NCBI GenBank assembly: GCA_035493895.1
Contig: DATJHM010000232.1
Location: forward strand, 1-55,964
Source: DATJHM01 sp035493895
GTDB taxonomy: Bacteria > Chloroflexota > Ktedonobacteria > Ktedonobacterales > Ktedonobacteraceae
Direction of reading: 5' to 3'
DNA: 55,964 nt
Shown: positions 1-8,994 of the stretch, in pieces
Numbering within the stretch: position 1 is the stretch's first letter
Layout of the letters: each line of letters starts with the position of its first letter
Made by a program: the position numbers and the translations under genes
The notes under the pieces: model-generated
Seen by the model: the letters and a program-made list of their open reading frames with translations, nothing else
What the model was told of the DNA's origin: nothing
The model's database searches: none

Positions 1-11
1 AGGGATAGATA

Positions 12-57
12 GGTTTCTCTCCCAAAGGCCGGGCAGTGGATTCACGAGAGAGAAACC
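12..57 (-). terminator. Hairpin terminator of the XRE/GAF regulator
   Basis: Ten-base inverted arms (GGTTTCTCTC and GAGAGAAACC) enclose a 26-base loop, just downstream of the stop codon of the minus-strand regulator that ends at 87. There is no clear U-tract, so this may be a processing or stability hairpin rather than a true intrinsic terminator. Confidence 0.4.
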
Positions 58-86
58 AGTGAGACAAGCGCGTACAAGCCAGGTAG

Positions 87-1073
87 CTATTCAGAGGGAA
101 TTTCAGAGGGCAAAGGTTTACGGAGAAGTTCTTCCTCTATCTCCTGCCAGACCAGATGTTCAGCTTCCGTCACGTTCACCTGCCGAGCGATCATCATATT
201 CGCAGTTCGCTGCCGAAAGGTAGCAATATGGGGATACTGAACTTTATATTCGGGCATATAACCAAGATCAATGTCTGCCAGTGGATAGAAATTTTCTGGC
301 TCAAAAATCACAGATAAAAGTTCTGCATAGTACTGAATAAGCTTCTGGCGATGAGGGAAGGTAAAGTACTCAGGGTGGACGCTAGAGACGAGTAAGCAGC
401 CTGCGATTCGATCTGAGCGCATAATGGGATACGCCATAGCGCTCTCTTCCCAATCGACCCATTGGACAGAGAAACGGCTGATATTCTTCTGGCGCTTTTC
501 TATTGCCTGAGAACGTCCGCTAGTGACCACAAAGCCAGCCAGAGACTCCATGCCAAGAAACATAATTTTCGATTCCGCATCTCTGTTCCAGGGAGGAGTG
601 GCCTGACCGATATACTCACGCAAACTACGAACCTTGCCATCTCGCGATGGGTACATACATTGCACAACGGTTATTTCCATGCCAACGCGCTGCGGGTCTA
701 ACTGTTTTAACGCCTGCTGTAAAATGACCTCGCAAAGAGAGCTAAAATGGATAATGCGGGGCAAATTACAGTGGGCATTCAGCACACGAGCGTAGAAAAT
801 AGAAGGGATCTCAACATTTTCCGGCTCCTCGTATGCTTTGCTGGCCTCATCAAAACTTTCCGCAGCCATTCGTGTAAAGAGAGCACGATACTCAGGGAGA
901 ACTTGCGCAAGGCGGTGCAAATTCTGTTTACGAGGCTTTGAGTCGCCATTTACCCATCGTGTCAGAGTTGCCTGGCTAATATTTAAAGCCAGAGCGATCT
1001 GTTGTCTCTCATGCGGATCTCTAATGCGCTTTGCCAGGAGATCGCGCCATTTTTGTGCTTCTTGCTCTTCCAT
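87..1073 (-). CDS. XRE-type HTH transcriptional regulator with GAF-like sensor domain
   Basis: Predicted 328-residue DNA-binding regulator. Residues about 5-60 form an XRE-like helix-turn-helix (QQIALALNISQATLTRWVNG). The remainder resembles a GAF-type small-molecule sensing domain (residues about 100-270, including the segment MAYPIMRSDRIAGCLLVSS), which is known to pair with HTH domains in Chloroflexota; the ligand is unknown. I chose the ATG at 1073 over a longer in-frame start because GAGGAAGTG lies directly before it. The upstream side is not a normal promoter region: a structured, IS200/IS605-like block abuts the ribosome binding site, so that block may supply the promoter or have displaced the original one. 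The HTH call is fairly secure; the GAF call rests on overall pattern only. Confidence 0.75.
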   Translation of the reverse strand: MEEQEAQKWRDLLAKRIRDPHERQQIALALNISQATLTRWVNGDSKPRKQNLHRLAQVLPEYRALFTRMAAESFDEASKAYEEPENVEIPSIFYARVLNAHCNLPRIIHFSSLCEVILQQALKQLDPQRVGMEITVVQCMYPSRDGKVRSLREYIGQATPPWNRDAESKIMFLGMESLAGFVVTSGRSQAIEKRQKNISRFSVQWVDWEESAMAYPIMRSDRIAGCLLVSSVHPEYFTFPHRQKLIQYYAELLSVIFEPENFYPLADIDLGYMPEYKVQYPHIATFRQRTANMMIARQVNVTEAEHLVWQEIEEELLRKPLPSEIPSE

Positions 1074-1104
1074 CACTTCCTCACCGAACCGAGGCAGGAG
1101 GCCC

Positions 1105-1560
1105 ATCTCCGTTTATGGAAGGGGAGGAATGCCGAGTCCTTCTCAGGAGGCTGGACATTGTGGCCTCTTGCCCTGCTTTCTTCCCTTGCGGGAAGCCGTT
1201 TTTGGTTGGGAACGGCTCAACCCCTACACGTTGGGATTGCTCCCCTCATGCACACTGGTAGCCTCGTCAATGACAGCAGGCGGTACTTTTCGCAGAGCGC
1301 CGACTTGACCTTCTTAGACCCGATGAGCTCTGAGATTACAGAGCAGCAGGCTGACCGCATACCCGCAGGTGTGAACGTCAACGCTTCCCGCTATCGTAGC
1401 CCGATGGCTCGTCTGATTGTATTCAGACGAGACGCCCTGGCTGAGACTGGTCAGGTAGAACGTGCATCAGATTGGACGCGAGCATCCAACTGGTAGGTAA
1501 GCTCGTCGCGTTTTACCCGACAGAGTTCCTGACTTCAAGGCCCCCAATCGAAACGTCATA
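1105..1560 (-). ncRNA. Structured non-coding block resembling an IS200/IS605-type end / omega RNA
   Basis: No convincing protein is encoded on either strand over about 450 bases, but the minus strand folds into many local hairpins: a 9-bp stem at 1408-1431 (CTCGTCTGA/TCAGACGAG), a 6-bp GCAA-tetraloop hairpin at 1180-1195, a 5-bp TTGGA/TCCAA stem and a 5-bp CTCTG/CAGAG stem. The segment ends at about 1105-1134 with GGCATTCCTCCCCTTCC, which resembles the right end of TnpB/IscB-bearing IS200/IS605 elements. One reading is a stand-alone omega RNA (TnpB or IscB/HEARO type) whose nuclease gene has been lost, as is known for IscB in Ktedonobacter. Another is a decayed tnpB 3' end. The element class is inference; the hairpins are read directly. 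Confidence 0.4.
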
Positions 1561-1757
1561 CAACGCTAATGGTAACAGTTATCTATGCATACGTCAACTG
1601 ATGATACACGTTTTTCAATGAAATATTATCATTTTTGCCTATTTCAGCGTTTTTTTGCTGCACAAGATTCATAGCACACAGGACCTTCTTGTTCAGAAAA
1701 AGGCATTGCTGGACTATCTACAGCAGAAAAGTTCGTCACTTTCTGGTAGAATAGATA

Positions 1758-1819
1758 GAGCATTTTCCCTGTAAGCTGGCAGGAAAAGCGGCACGACAGA
1801 TTTCACGCAGAAAATGCTC
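1758..1819 (-). terminator. Hairpin at the end of clpC
   Basis: Perfect 10-base arms GAGCATTTTC and GAAAATGCTC bracket a second nested stem (TTTTCCTG with CAGGGAAAA on the minus strand). The left arm overlaps the clpC stop codon. It is probably the transcription end of the clpC unit. Confidence 0.45.
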
Positions 1820-4322
1820 AAGCAGCGCCGCAATCGGGCCCGGTAGCGCTCACGGAGAGAGAGTTCAGGCCCTGAGCCATGATATGCTTACAGAGTTTGC
1901 CATCGACAGCATCCACCTGCACAACGTCGCCCATGATGATCACGCCCTGTAAAATGGCCTCAGCGAGCATATCCTCTAAAAGGTGCTGGACCGTCCGGCG
2001 TAACGCGCGTGCGCCGTAGGCAGGGTCATACTCGTATTCTACCAGAGACTGGCGAGCGGCCGTGGTCACTTCCAAAGCGATAGAGCGTTCCGCCATACGT
2101 TGCTGGACCTGAGCGATCATCAGATCGACGATTTTATGGAGATGCTCCATCAGGAGAGGATGAAAAACGACAATCTCATCGACCCGATTGAGGAGTTCGG
2201 GGCGGAGGCTGGCCTTCAGAGCAGGCAGAGTATACGCGCGTAAGCGATCGAGATCGTCAGCAGATGCCTCTTGCTGATTGCGTGTATTGCGGGCAAACGC
2301 CATCGCATTGTGCGCGGACGAGCCAATCCCGGCATTTGAGGTCAAAATGATGAGAGTATGCTTGAAATCCACTTTCTGGCCGCGAGCATCCGTGAGAACG
2401 CCATCCTCCAGAATTTGCAACAGGATATCAAGAACCTGAGGATGAGCCTTCTCAATTTCATCGAACAGCACAATACTGTACGGGCTACGACGTACCGCCT
2501 CAGTAAGCTGGCCCGCCTGATCATAGCCGACATAGCCAGGGGGAGAGCCAATCAGGCGAGAGATATGGTGGCTTTCCATAAACTCCGACATATCGAATTC
2601 CAGCAGAGCATTCTCATCGCCAAAGAGCACAGCGGCCAGCGCGCGCGCCAGAGCCGTCTTGCCCACCCCGGCCGGTCCGGCAAACACAAAAGAGCCAACC
2701 GGTCGCCGTTGATCGCGAATATCAGCGCGAGAGCGTCTCACAGCGCGAGCCACAGCCTGAACCGCCTCATCCTGTCCCACCACGCGTTCGTGCAGTGCTT
2801 GCTCCAGATTGAGCAGACGCAGCATCTCATCTTCCAGAATCTGCATAACGGGAATGCCAGTCCAACGAGCAACGACATGAGCGATCTCCTGAGCGTGGAC
2901 CGTGGGTCGTTGCTGGCGTTGTCCGGCGTGCCAGATCGACTCCTCCAGCCAGAGATCCTGGCGAAGCTGTCGTTCTGATTTCAATAAATGCGAAGCCAGC
3001 GAGAAATCGCGTTGCGCGATCGCATAATCCTTCTCGCGTTGTACAGCGATCAGTCGATTGCGCAACTGATGGACCGAATCGGGAGCCATAGAGAGTTGGA
3101 CACACATATAGGAAGCGGCCTCATCCACCAGATCCAGCGCTTTATCGGGCAAATAGCGGTTCTGGATATAACGAGATGACATACGGACAGCCGCATTCAG
3201 AGCTTCTTCACTGATCGAGACCTGATGAAAGTCCTCATAGCGAGAGCGCAACCCACGCAAGATTTCCAGCGTCTCTTTGGCCGAAGTTTCGAAGACCTGC
3301 ACTGGCTGAAAACGGCGTTCCAGAGCTGGATCAGACTCGATCGTTTTGCGATATTCATCAAGAGTTGTCGCGCCAATGCAACGGAAATCGCCACGTGCCA
3401 GCATAGGTTTAAAGAGATTGGCAGCATCGATCGAGCCCTCAGCGACGCCGCTATGTACCAGGGCATGTAATTCATCAATCACCACAATCATCCCGGGTGA
3501 GCTCACAATCTCCTGCATAATCATCTTCAGGCGATCCTCAAAATCGCCACGAAACCGGGTGCCCACGGTCAGCATCCCCACATCCAGCGCCACCACGCGG
3601 CACATTAACAGCGTTTCAGGCACCTGACCACAGACAATACGTTGGGCCAGACCTTCCGCGATCGCAGTTTTGCCAACGCCCGCAGGGCCGATTAAAGCGG
3701 GATTATTCTTCGAGCGGCGCGACAAAATCTGCATCGTCCGTTCCAATTCCTCCTCGCGTCCAATCATCGGGTCCAGCTCATTCTGCAATGCGGCCAGCGT
3801 TAGATCGCGGCTCACCTGATTCAGCGTTGGCGTGGTATCATAGCGAGTCTGATACTGAACCACCAGCAATAATTCATCGCGTCCGCTGCGCAAGAGCGTT
3901 GCGAGCGTTTTGCGAGCGGTCTCCGAAGCGACGCCAAAGCTCTCCAGCACCCCCACAGCGACGCCATCGTGTTCATCCAAAATAGCAAGTAGCAAATGTT
4001 CCAGGCCGACCGAGTCACTCTGTACGTGGAGTGCTTCTTGCTCCGCGCGCATCAACGTAGAGCGAGCAGCAGCATTCAGCGAAGGCTCGCTTAAAATAGC
4101 TTTATTGCCGCGCCCGACCACAAATTCCAGAGCCTGCGCAATGCGTGCAGGATTAGCATGTAGCGAGTTCAACACCCCTTCGATGAGGGGATCATGCAGC
4201 TTGAGTATCCCCAGTAACAAATGTTCAGTGCCAACCAGACGATGGCGCAACCGTTGTGCATATTCGCGTGCAAACGAGATCGCTTGACGAACATCCAGTG
4301 AATACTTATTCTGTCGGCTCAT
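1818..4322 (-). CDS. clpC: ATP-dependent Clp protease ATP-binding subunit ClpC
   Basis: Hsp100 unfoldase that threads substrates into the ClpP chamber in the cytoplasm. In the 834-residue protein the N-terminal double Clp-N repeat (about 5-140) is followed by AAA module 1, with Walker A GPAGVGKTAIAEG and Walker B VIDELHAL. A short middle segment carries a UVR-like stretch (AIAQRDFSLASHLL), and AAA module 2 follows with Walker A GPAGVGKTALARAL and sensor region LLNRVDEIVVFHPL. The short middle region and UVR-like motif favour ClpC over ClpB. I chose the ATG at 4322 because GGAGAGGAG lies about 8 bases before it; an in-frame start 13 codons upstream is less likely. No mcsA, mcsB or ctsR is adjacent and no CIRCE element is visible. 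A ROK kinase lies 116 bases upstream on the same strand and may be co-transcribed. Confidence 0.93.
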   Translation of the reverse strand: MSRQNKYSLDVRQAISFAREYAQRLRHRLVGTEHLLLGILKLHDPLIEGVLNSLHANPARIAQALEFVVGRGNKAILSEPSLNAAARSTLMRAEQEALHVQSDSVGLEHLLLAILDEHDGVAVGVLESFGVASETARKTLATLLRSGRDELLLVVQYQTRYDTTPTLNQVSRDLTLAALQNELDPMIGREEELERTMQILSRRSKNNPALIGPAGVGKTAIAEGLAQRIVCGQVPETLLMCRVVALDVGMLTVGTRFRGDFEDRLKMIMQEIVSSPGMIVVIDELHALVHSGVAEGSIDAANLFKPMLARGDFRCIGATTLDEYRKTIESDPALERRFQPVQVFETSAKETLEILRGLRSRYEDFHQVSISEEALNAAVRMSSRYIQNRYLPDKALDLVDEAASYMCVQLSMAPDSVHQLRNRLIAVQREKDYAIAQRDFSLASHLLKSERQLRQDLWLEESIWHAGQRQQRPTVHAQEIAHVVARWTGIPVMQILEDEMLRLLNLEQALHERVVGQDEAVQAVARAVRRSRADIRDQRRPVGSFVFAGPAGVGKTALARALAAVLFGDENALLEFDMSEFMESHHISRLIGSPPGYVGYDQAGQLTEAVRRSPYSIVLFDEIEKAHPQVLDILLQILEDGVLTDARGQKVDFKHTLIILTSNAGIGSSAHNAMAFARNTRNQQEASADDLDRLRAYTLPALKASLRPELLNRVDEIVVFHPLLMEHLHKIVDLMIAQVQQRMAERSIALEVTTAARQSLVEYEYDPAYGARALRRTVQHLLEDMLAEAILQGVIIMGDVVQVDAVDGKLCKHIMAQGLNSLSVSATGPDCGAA

Positions 4323-4438
4323 AATTCTACTCCTCTCCTCTTGTATGTTACTACTACTCAAGAAATACTATCGAGAAAGAAACAGCCTGCGAGAGAGGGA
4401 AGGACTCATGGAGCACGATTCAGGGAGCGAAGTCCTTT

Positions 4439-5320
4439 TTAATGGAGGACATTTTCGTCGGGAAGAGAGAGCAACTGAACAGCTCCGATCAGCGGCGCAT
4501 GCTCCTGCAATTGTGCCCAGCGCAATTCGAGCGTAGACCCGCGTAAGAGCGTATCAATCTCCAGCTGCACACGAGCGAGGAACGCAGGATTGTTCAGAGC
4601 AATAGCCCCACTGAGCGCGATCACCTCCACACGCGTGAGTTGCGTGAGATTGACCAGTCCCAATGCAAGTTTGCGGCAGAGGCTCTCCCAGACGTCAGGA
4701 GTGGCCAGAGAGGACAGAGGGCCGCCCAGGCGTAGTTCCAGCTGTCTACCACCCGTGAAGGTCTCCAGGCAGCCTGTCTGGCCGCATAGGCAGAGGCGTT
4801 CATTGCCATCGAGAATTTGATGACCGACCTCGATAGAGAGAGCCAGAGAAGTAGAGCCTTTGCGCAAATAGACAGCCGCGCCCGTCCCGGTCGAGAGCGT
4901 GAGATAGGCGGCGCGTTCAGCGTCACGCAGCGTCCCAAAGCGCACCTCTGCCAGCAAGCCACACACGGGATCATGCGCCAGACGGATGGGGCAGGCATAT
5001 TCCCGCTCCAGATCTGCCGCAAAAGGCTTCCCCACATAGTCAGGCAGATTGGGCGCAACGCCTGGCGAGCGACCATCTCTGGCCATTCTTCCGCCAAATG
5101 AGACCCCAATGCCAGCGATACGATATGCCTCGACCATATTGAGCGTAGAAATGATGACATTGCGCTGATGCTCATAGCTTTGATACGTCGGGAAGCGAGC
5201 AAGAAGTTTTGAGTCAGTGGCAGTGAGATGTTCGAAGAGGGCGATGCGTGTACTCGTCCCGCCAATATCGATGCCAATAAAGGCTTCAGGTAGCCTTGAT
5301 TGTAGTTGTGTATCGTCCAT
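4439..5320 (-). CDS. ROK family sugar kinase (glucokinase-like)
   Basis: Predicted cytoplasmic ATP-dependent hexose kinase of the ROK family, 293 residues. The N-terminal phosphate loop is GIDIGGTSTRIALF, a second glycine-rich ATP segment is LTLSTGTGAAVYL, and the ROK zinc-binding signature is present as CLCGQTGCLETF. No N-terminal helix-turn-helix is present, so it is a kinase rather than an NagC-type repressor. The ATG at 5320 is preceded by AAGAGGAGGTTC, a strong ribosome binding site, which makes the longer in-frame start unlikely. It may form an operon with clpC downstream. Sugar specificity cannot be told from the sequence. Confidence 0.85.
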   Translation of the reverse strand: MDDTQLQSRLPEAFIGIDIGGTSTRIALFEHLTATDSKLLARFPTYQSYEHQRNVIISTLNMVEAYRIAGIGVSFGGRMARDGRSPGVAPNLPDYVGKPFAADLEREYACPIRLAHDPVCGLLAEVRFGTLRDAERAAYLTLSTGTGAAVYLRKGSTSLALSIEVGHQILDGNERLCLCGQTGCLETFTGGRQLELRLGGPLSSLATPDVWESLCRKLALGLVNLTQLTRVEVIALSGAIALNNPAFLARVQLEIDTLLRGSTLELRWAQLQEHAPLIGAVQLLSLPDENVLH

Positions 5321-5524
5321 GAACCTCCTCTTTCTAGTTAGCAACACAGTACGCATTTCTATTTACGCTACCGCACATAAAAATATACCCTGTTTTTTTC
5401 GGAAGAGACAGAGAGAGCAAATCAGGCGTGCGGCATAGAGATGAGTAGAATGGAGTGCAAGGTGCAATGTCATGTAAATAATGGGAGAAAGCAAAAAAGC
5501 TAGCAGTTACGCTAGCTTTCAATC

Positions 5525-5600
5525 TGGTGTACCCGAGAGGGGTCGAACCTCCGACCTACAGATCCGCAATCTGTCGCTCTATCCACTGAGCTACGGGTAC
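5525..5600 (-). tRNA. tRNA-Arg (anticodon GCG), CCA encoded
   Basis: Full cloverleaf on the minus strand: acceptor GTACCCG/CGGGTAC, D arm GCTC/GAGC, anticodon stem ACAGA/TCTGT with loop TTGCGGA, and T arm GGAGG/CCTCT with TTCGACC. The discriminator is A, followed by an encoded CCA. The anticodon GCG reads CGC/CGU arginine codons. Most bacteria use ACG, edited to ICG, for this box, so G34 is notable. Confidence 0.93.
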
Positions 5601-5706
5601 AAAAGCCCATAAAGGGGAACAAGAGTGAGAAACGTCCATGTTCCAGGGTCGCGATTGCAGATAGTAAAGGAGCTATTCAGCAACGGAGATCGGACCAGGG
5701 AAATAG

Positions 5707-5779
5707 CGTACCCGAGAGGGGTCGAACCTCCGACCTACAGATCCGCAATCTGTCGCTCTATCCACTGAGCTACGGGTAC
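5707..5779 (-). tRNA. tRNA-Arg (anticodon GCG), second copy without encoded CCA
   Basis: Its 72-base body is identical to the tRNA-Arg at 5525-5600, but the discriminator base is G and no CCA follows (CGGGTAC then GCT). It lies upstream of the other copy, about 105 bases apart, and the pair is probably co-transcribed from the promoter at 5798-5826. Confidence 0.93.
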
Positions 5780-5797
5780 AAGTCGTTCACGTGCTAT

Positions 5798-5826
5798 AAG
5801 ATACAGGATTTTGGGGCACTTGTCAA
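5798..5826 (-). promoter_or_regulatory. Sigma-70-type promoter for the tRNA-Arg pair
   Basis: On the minus strand a perfect TTGACA (5821-5826) and TATCTT (5798-5803) are separated by 17 bases and end about 18 bases upstream of the second tRNA-Arg. The rest of the stretch up to 6088 shows no gene. Confidence 0.7.
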
Positions 5827-6088
5827 GGTTTTTCTTGCGAGAAATTGCGTAATAAAAATTTCTCGCCAGCAGTGTGGAGCAGCACTGCCGCTAAGTTGCC
5901 CTTTTTCAGAAGAGAAGCAGGGCAAACTAGCAGGGAACAAAAGATAGAGATAGTAATAACAGGCCCAGATAGAGCATAAGGATCAGCATCGGGTCCGCTC
6001 AGGCCTCCACTGATACCAACTTCATTGTTCCAATTAGACTGCTCAACCAGGGATGGCGGAGCAGACTCGGTTTACAAGCTGGCAGCCT

Positions 6089-6511
6089 TTAAGCAAGGCC
6101 ATCAATTACATCACGAGCTCTTCCCAGAGCGTCACGGCGAACATAATAATAAGCCCATAAGCCCTTTTTACGGCAATCTACCAACCCGGCATCACGCAAA
6201 ATGCGCAAGTGATGCGAAATTGTCGGTTGCTCCAGAGTAAAACTTTCGACAATTTCGAACACACAGACCTCTCCTTCATGGCGACTCAGCAAGCTTAGAA
6301 TGCGTAAGCGAGTTGGGTCAGCCAGAGCTTTGAGCAAACGTGCCTGTACGACCGCGTCATCCTCGCTCAAAGTTGGTACAAACTTAGGGGCAATGCCAAC
6401 AGAAGTGTTACTCAAAGGGGTTTGCCGATTATTTAAAGTACCAACAGATGGTGTCGCACTCGTCGGCGTAGCAGTGGTTCGATTGGCATTTCCCTGATTC
6501 ATCGATGTCAT
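6089..6511 (-). CDS. ArsR/SmtB-family HTH repressor
   Basis: 140-residue winged-helix regulator. Residues about 55-130 form the ArsR fold, with LADPTRLRILSLL, recognition helix QPTISHHLRILRDAGLV and a wing. The first half of the classic ELCVC metal box is present as EVCVFE, so only one cysteine remains there, and metal sensing is uncertain. An unusual N-terminal extension of about 40 residues is rich in Thr, Ser and Asn and looks disordered. The ATG at 6511 follows AAGGAGAAGATA, so the longer in-frame start eight codons upstream was rejected. No transporter or metal-resistance gene is adjacent, so the target is not clear from context. Confidence 0.85.
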   Translation of the reverse strand: MTSMNQGNANRTTATPTSATPSVGTLNNRQTPLSNTSVGIAPKFVPTLSEDDAVVQARLLKALADPTRLRILSLLSRHEGEVCVFEIVESFTLEQPTISHHLRILRDAGLVDCRKKGLWAYYYVRRDALGRARDVIDGLA

Positions 6512-6804
6512 TATCTTCTCCTTCCATCCTCCCAACCGGATGTCAAACCTATGATGGGGTCTGGGCTTAATCTACACCTATAATAATTATAGAACTCAAT
6601 CCAAATCGTCTTACCTAAGAATACAACCATACAGCATAGGTGCCCAATAGAGCATCTTAAATGTATATTACTATTACACGAGCAAGAACGCAAGAAAGGA
6701 GCTTACTATCTCAGGCATAGGTCCTAAAACGTGAAGAGGAGTGATAAGGGTATGGATGGATGTAAAGGAGAGAATGGACAAAAAGATTGGGATAGACGTG
6801 TAGT

Positions 6805-7040
6805 CTGTCCCATACGCACCAACCGAAGAGCCGAGAGGGCCGGTGGGGCTCGCGGGCAGGGATAAACCGCTGCCCCTACCTGTTCTGTTGAGCGGAACTG
6901 GATCTCGTGTGGCACGGGGGCATGTGATGCCCTACACTCGAAGAAAGGCTGAGGTAGGGATCGGGCTTTATGCCGATCCACGTCCCCCACCGGTCCTCTC
7001 GAATACCACATCCTTTTTTAGGTTGATGCGTATGGGACAG
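6805..7040. repeat. Palindromic dispersed repeat, complete copy (family A)
   Basis: About 235 bases with terminal inverted arms CTGTCCCATACGCACCAACC (6805-6824) and GGTTGATGCGTATGGGACAG (7021-7040), which match at 19 of 20 positions. Nested inside is a second inverted pair built on AGAGGGCCGGTGGGG and CCCCCACCGGTCCTCT. A related, truncated copy lies at 54161-54333. It fills most of the space between the arsR-type gene and aspS. It has no coding capacity, and short ORFs across it are chance. It resembles a non-autonomous hairpin element. Confidence 0.75.
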
Positions 7041-7076
7041 GCGTGTAGCCTGCCCCATATGATCGGAGATCCAAGG

Positions 7077-8873
7077 TTAGCGTTTCTCTTCCGGGCGCAC
7101 GAGCAGGTGCAACTCGCGCAATTGATTGTCGTCTACGGGGGCGGGAGCGCCCATGAGCAGATCGAATGCGCTCTGCGTTTTGGGGAAGGCGATCACCTCG
7201 CGAATACTGTCCTCGTCCGCAAGCAACATAATCAGGCGGTCAATACCCAGCGCAATGCCTCCGTGGGGAGGAGCCCCATAGTCAAAAGCTTCAAGCATAT
7301 GGCCGAACTGCTCTTTGATCTGCTCATCGCTCATCTTCATCAAAGTAAAGACCTTGTGCTGAAGATCGGCAACATTGATACGCACGCTACCGCCACCGAT
7401 TTCGTAGCCGTTGCAGATGATATCGTACTGTTTAGCACGAATGTTGAGTGGATCGCTGTCCAGACGCTCGATATGGCGTTCGTCCATGCCGGAGAAGGGA
7501 TTGTGCTCGGCATCGTAGCGTTGCGCCTCTTCGTCGTAGTGGAACAGAGGGAAATCGACGACCCAGCAGAGAGCCATCTCATCAGGATCAATCAGTTTCA
7601 GGCGCTCACCTAATCTCACACGCAGGCGGAAGAGAACGTCGTTACAGACCTTCGCACTATCTGCGACAAAGAGCAAGAGGTCCCCAGGTGTCCCCTGCAA
7701 GCGCTCGACAATCGCCTGCACCTCTTCGGGAGCGAGAAACTTCGTCAGTGCAGATTTGATATCGCCACTCGCTTGAATTGCCAGAGTGACCAGTCCCTTT
7801 GCCCCCAGCTGGCGGGCAAACTCGGTCAACTCATCAATTTCCTTACGCGTCGAGCCAGCCGCACCCGGTACACGAATACCCTTGACCATGCCATCTTTTC
7901 CGGCCAGAGCAGATTTGAAAACGCCAAAATTACCAGCGGTAGCCAGATCAGAAATCTCAACCAGAGGCAGATCAAAGCGCAGATCAGGATGGTCGGTGCC
8001 ATAGCGTGCCATCGCATCTGGATAGCTCAGGCGAGGGAACGGTTGCGCTTTGATACGCTTTTTCGTCGTGCGTCCAATCAGATCAATGAGCATAGCTTCA
8101 ATGAGCGACATCACATCCTCTTCTGAGACAAACGACATTTCCAGATCGAGCTGAGTGAACTCGGGCTGGCGATCCGCGCGCTGGTCCTCATCGCGGAAAC
8201 AACGAGCGATTTGAAAATAACGGTCCAGCCCACCAACCATGAGGAGCTGCTTTAACTGTTGTGGAGATTGGGGTAGCGCGTAGAACTCGCCCGCATAGAG
8301 ACGGCTTGGCACCAGATAGTCACGAGCCCCCTCAGGAGTACTCTTCATCAAAATTGGCGTCTCGATCTCCAGAAAGCCACGCTCATCCAGATAATCGCGT
8401 ATAATTTTGACGGCCCGATGGCGCAGAATGATATTGTCACGCATCGTAGGGCGACGCAGGTCAAGATAGCGATACTTGAGACGTAGCGATTCATCCACCT
8501 GGATCGCTTCGCTACTAATAGGAAATGGAGTTGTGCGCGAGGCATTGAGAATCTCGATCTGCTCGGCAATAACCTCGATAGCGCCCGTGCTGAGCTGCGT
8601 ATTTTCCGTACCAGGTAAGCGGCGAGCAACCCTGCCCCGCACCTGCACCACATATTCTGAGCGCAACTCAGACGCCACGCGATGGGCGTCCGGGGAGCGC
8701 TCGGGATCAGCGATCACCTGCGTGATGCCATAGCGATCTCGTATATCGAGAAAAATAAGACCTCCATGATCTCTACGGCGATTGACCCAACCGGCAAGCG
8801 ATACCTGTTGATCAACGGACTCAGTATTGAGCGCACCACATGTGTGCGTGCGATAATGCACCTCAAAAACCAC
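7077..8873 (-). CDS. aspS: Aspartyl-tRNA synthetase
   Basis: Class II aminoacyl-tRNA synthetase of 598 residues, the usual length of the bacterial type. An N-terminal OB-fold anticodon domain (AGWVNRRRDHGGLIFLDIRD) is followed by the catalytic core with motif 2 (FRDEDQRADRQPEFTQLD), the bacterial GAD insertion (about residues 290-410), and motif 3 (GIALGIDRLIML). The start is GTG at 8873, with AAAGGAG about 8 bases upstream. Whether it is discriminating or also charges tRNA-Asn cannot be told from what I can read; no gatCAB gene is in the window. No T-box leader is visible upstream. Confidence 0.96.
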   Translation of the reverse strand: MVFEVHYRTHTCGALNTESVDQQVSLAGWVNRRRDHGGLIFLDIRDRYGITQVIADPERSPDAHRVASELRSEYVVQVRGRVARRLPGTENTQLSTGAIEVIAEQIEILNASRTTPFPISSEAIQVDESLRLKYRYLDLRRPTMRDNIILRHRAVKIIRDYLDERGFLEIETPILMKSTPEGARDYLVPSRLYAGEFYALPQSPQQLKQLLMVGGLDRYFQIARCFRDEDQRADRQPEFTQLDLEMSFVSEEDVMSLIEAMLIDLIGRTTKKRIKAQPFPRLSYPDAMARYGTDHPDLRFDLPLVEISDLATAGNFGVFKSALAGKDGMVKGIRVPGAAGSTRKEIDELTEFARQLGAKGLVTLAIQASGDIKSALTKFLAPEEVQAIVERLQGTPGDLLLFVADSAKVCNDVLFRLRVRLGERLKLIDPDEMALCWVVDFPLFHYDEEAQRYDAEHNPFSGMDERHIERLDSDPLNIRAKQYDIICNGYEIGGGSVRINVADLQHKVFTLMKMSDEQIKEQFGHMLEAFDYGAPPHGGIALGIDRLIMLLADEDSIREVIAFPKTQSAFDLLMGAPAPVDDNQLRELHLLVRPEEKR

Positions 8874-8994
8874 GACAACAACTCCTTTATTTTCTATAGC
8901 ATCTAGCTACCTGGAAAAGATCTGCAAGGATGAAAAAATTGCCACAACGAACTGCGGAAAAGCTATTACTATTGTGACACGAGAAGTCAATCCT

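Noticed and set aside
838..1496. Several plus-strand ORFs of 76-164 codons
   Set aside because: They overlap the structured non-coding block or the regulator antisense, have no ribosome binding site and no family pattern.
4323..4438. Possible CIRCE element upstream of clpC
   Set aside because: No TTAGCACTC/GAGTGCTAA inverted repeat is present.
6843..7613. 256-codon plus-strand ORF
   Set aside because: It runs through the palindromic repeat and then antisense to aspS; composition is that of a shadow.
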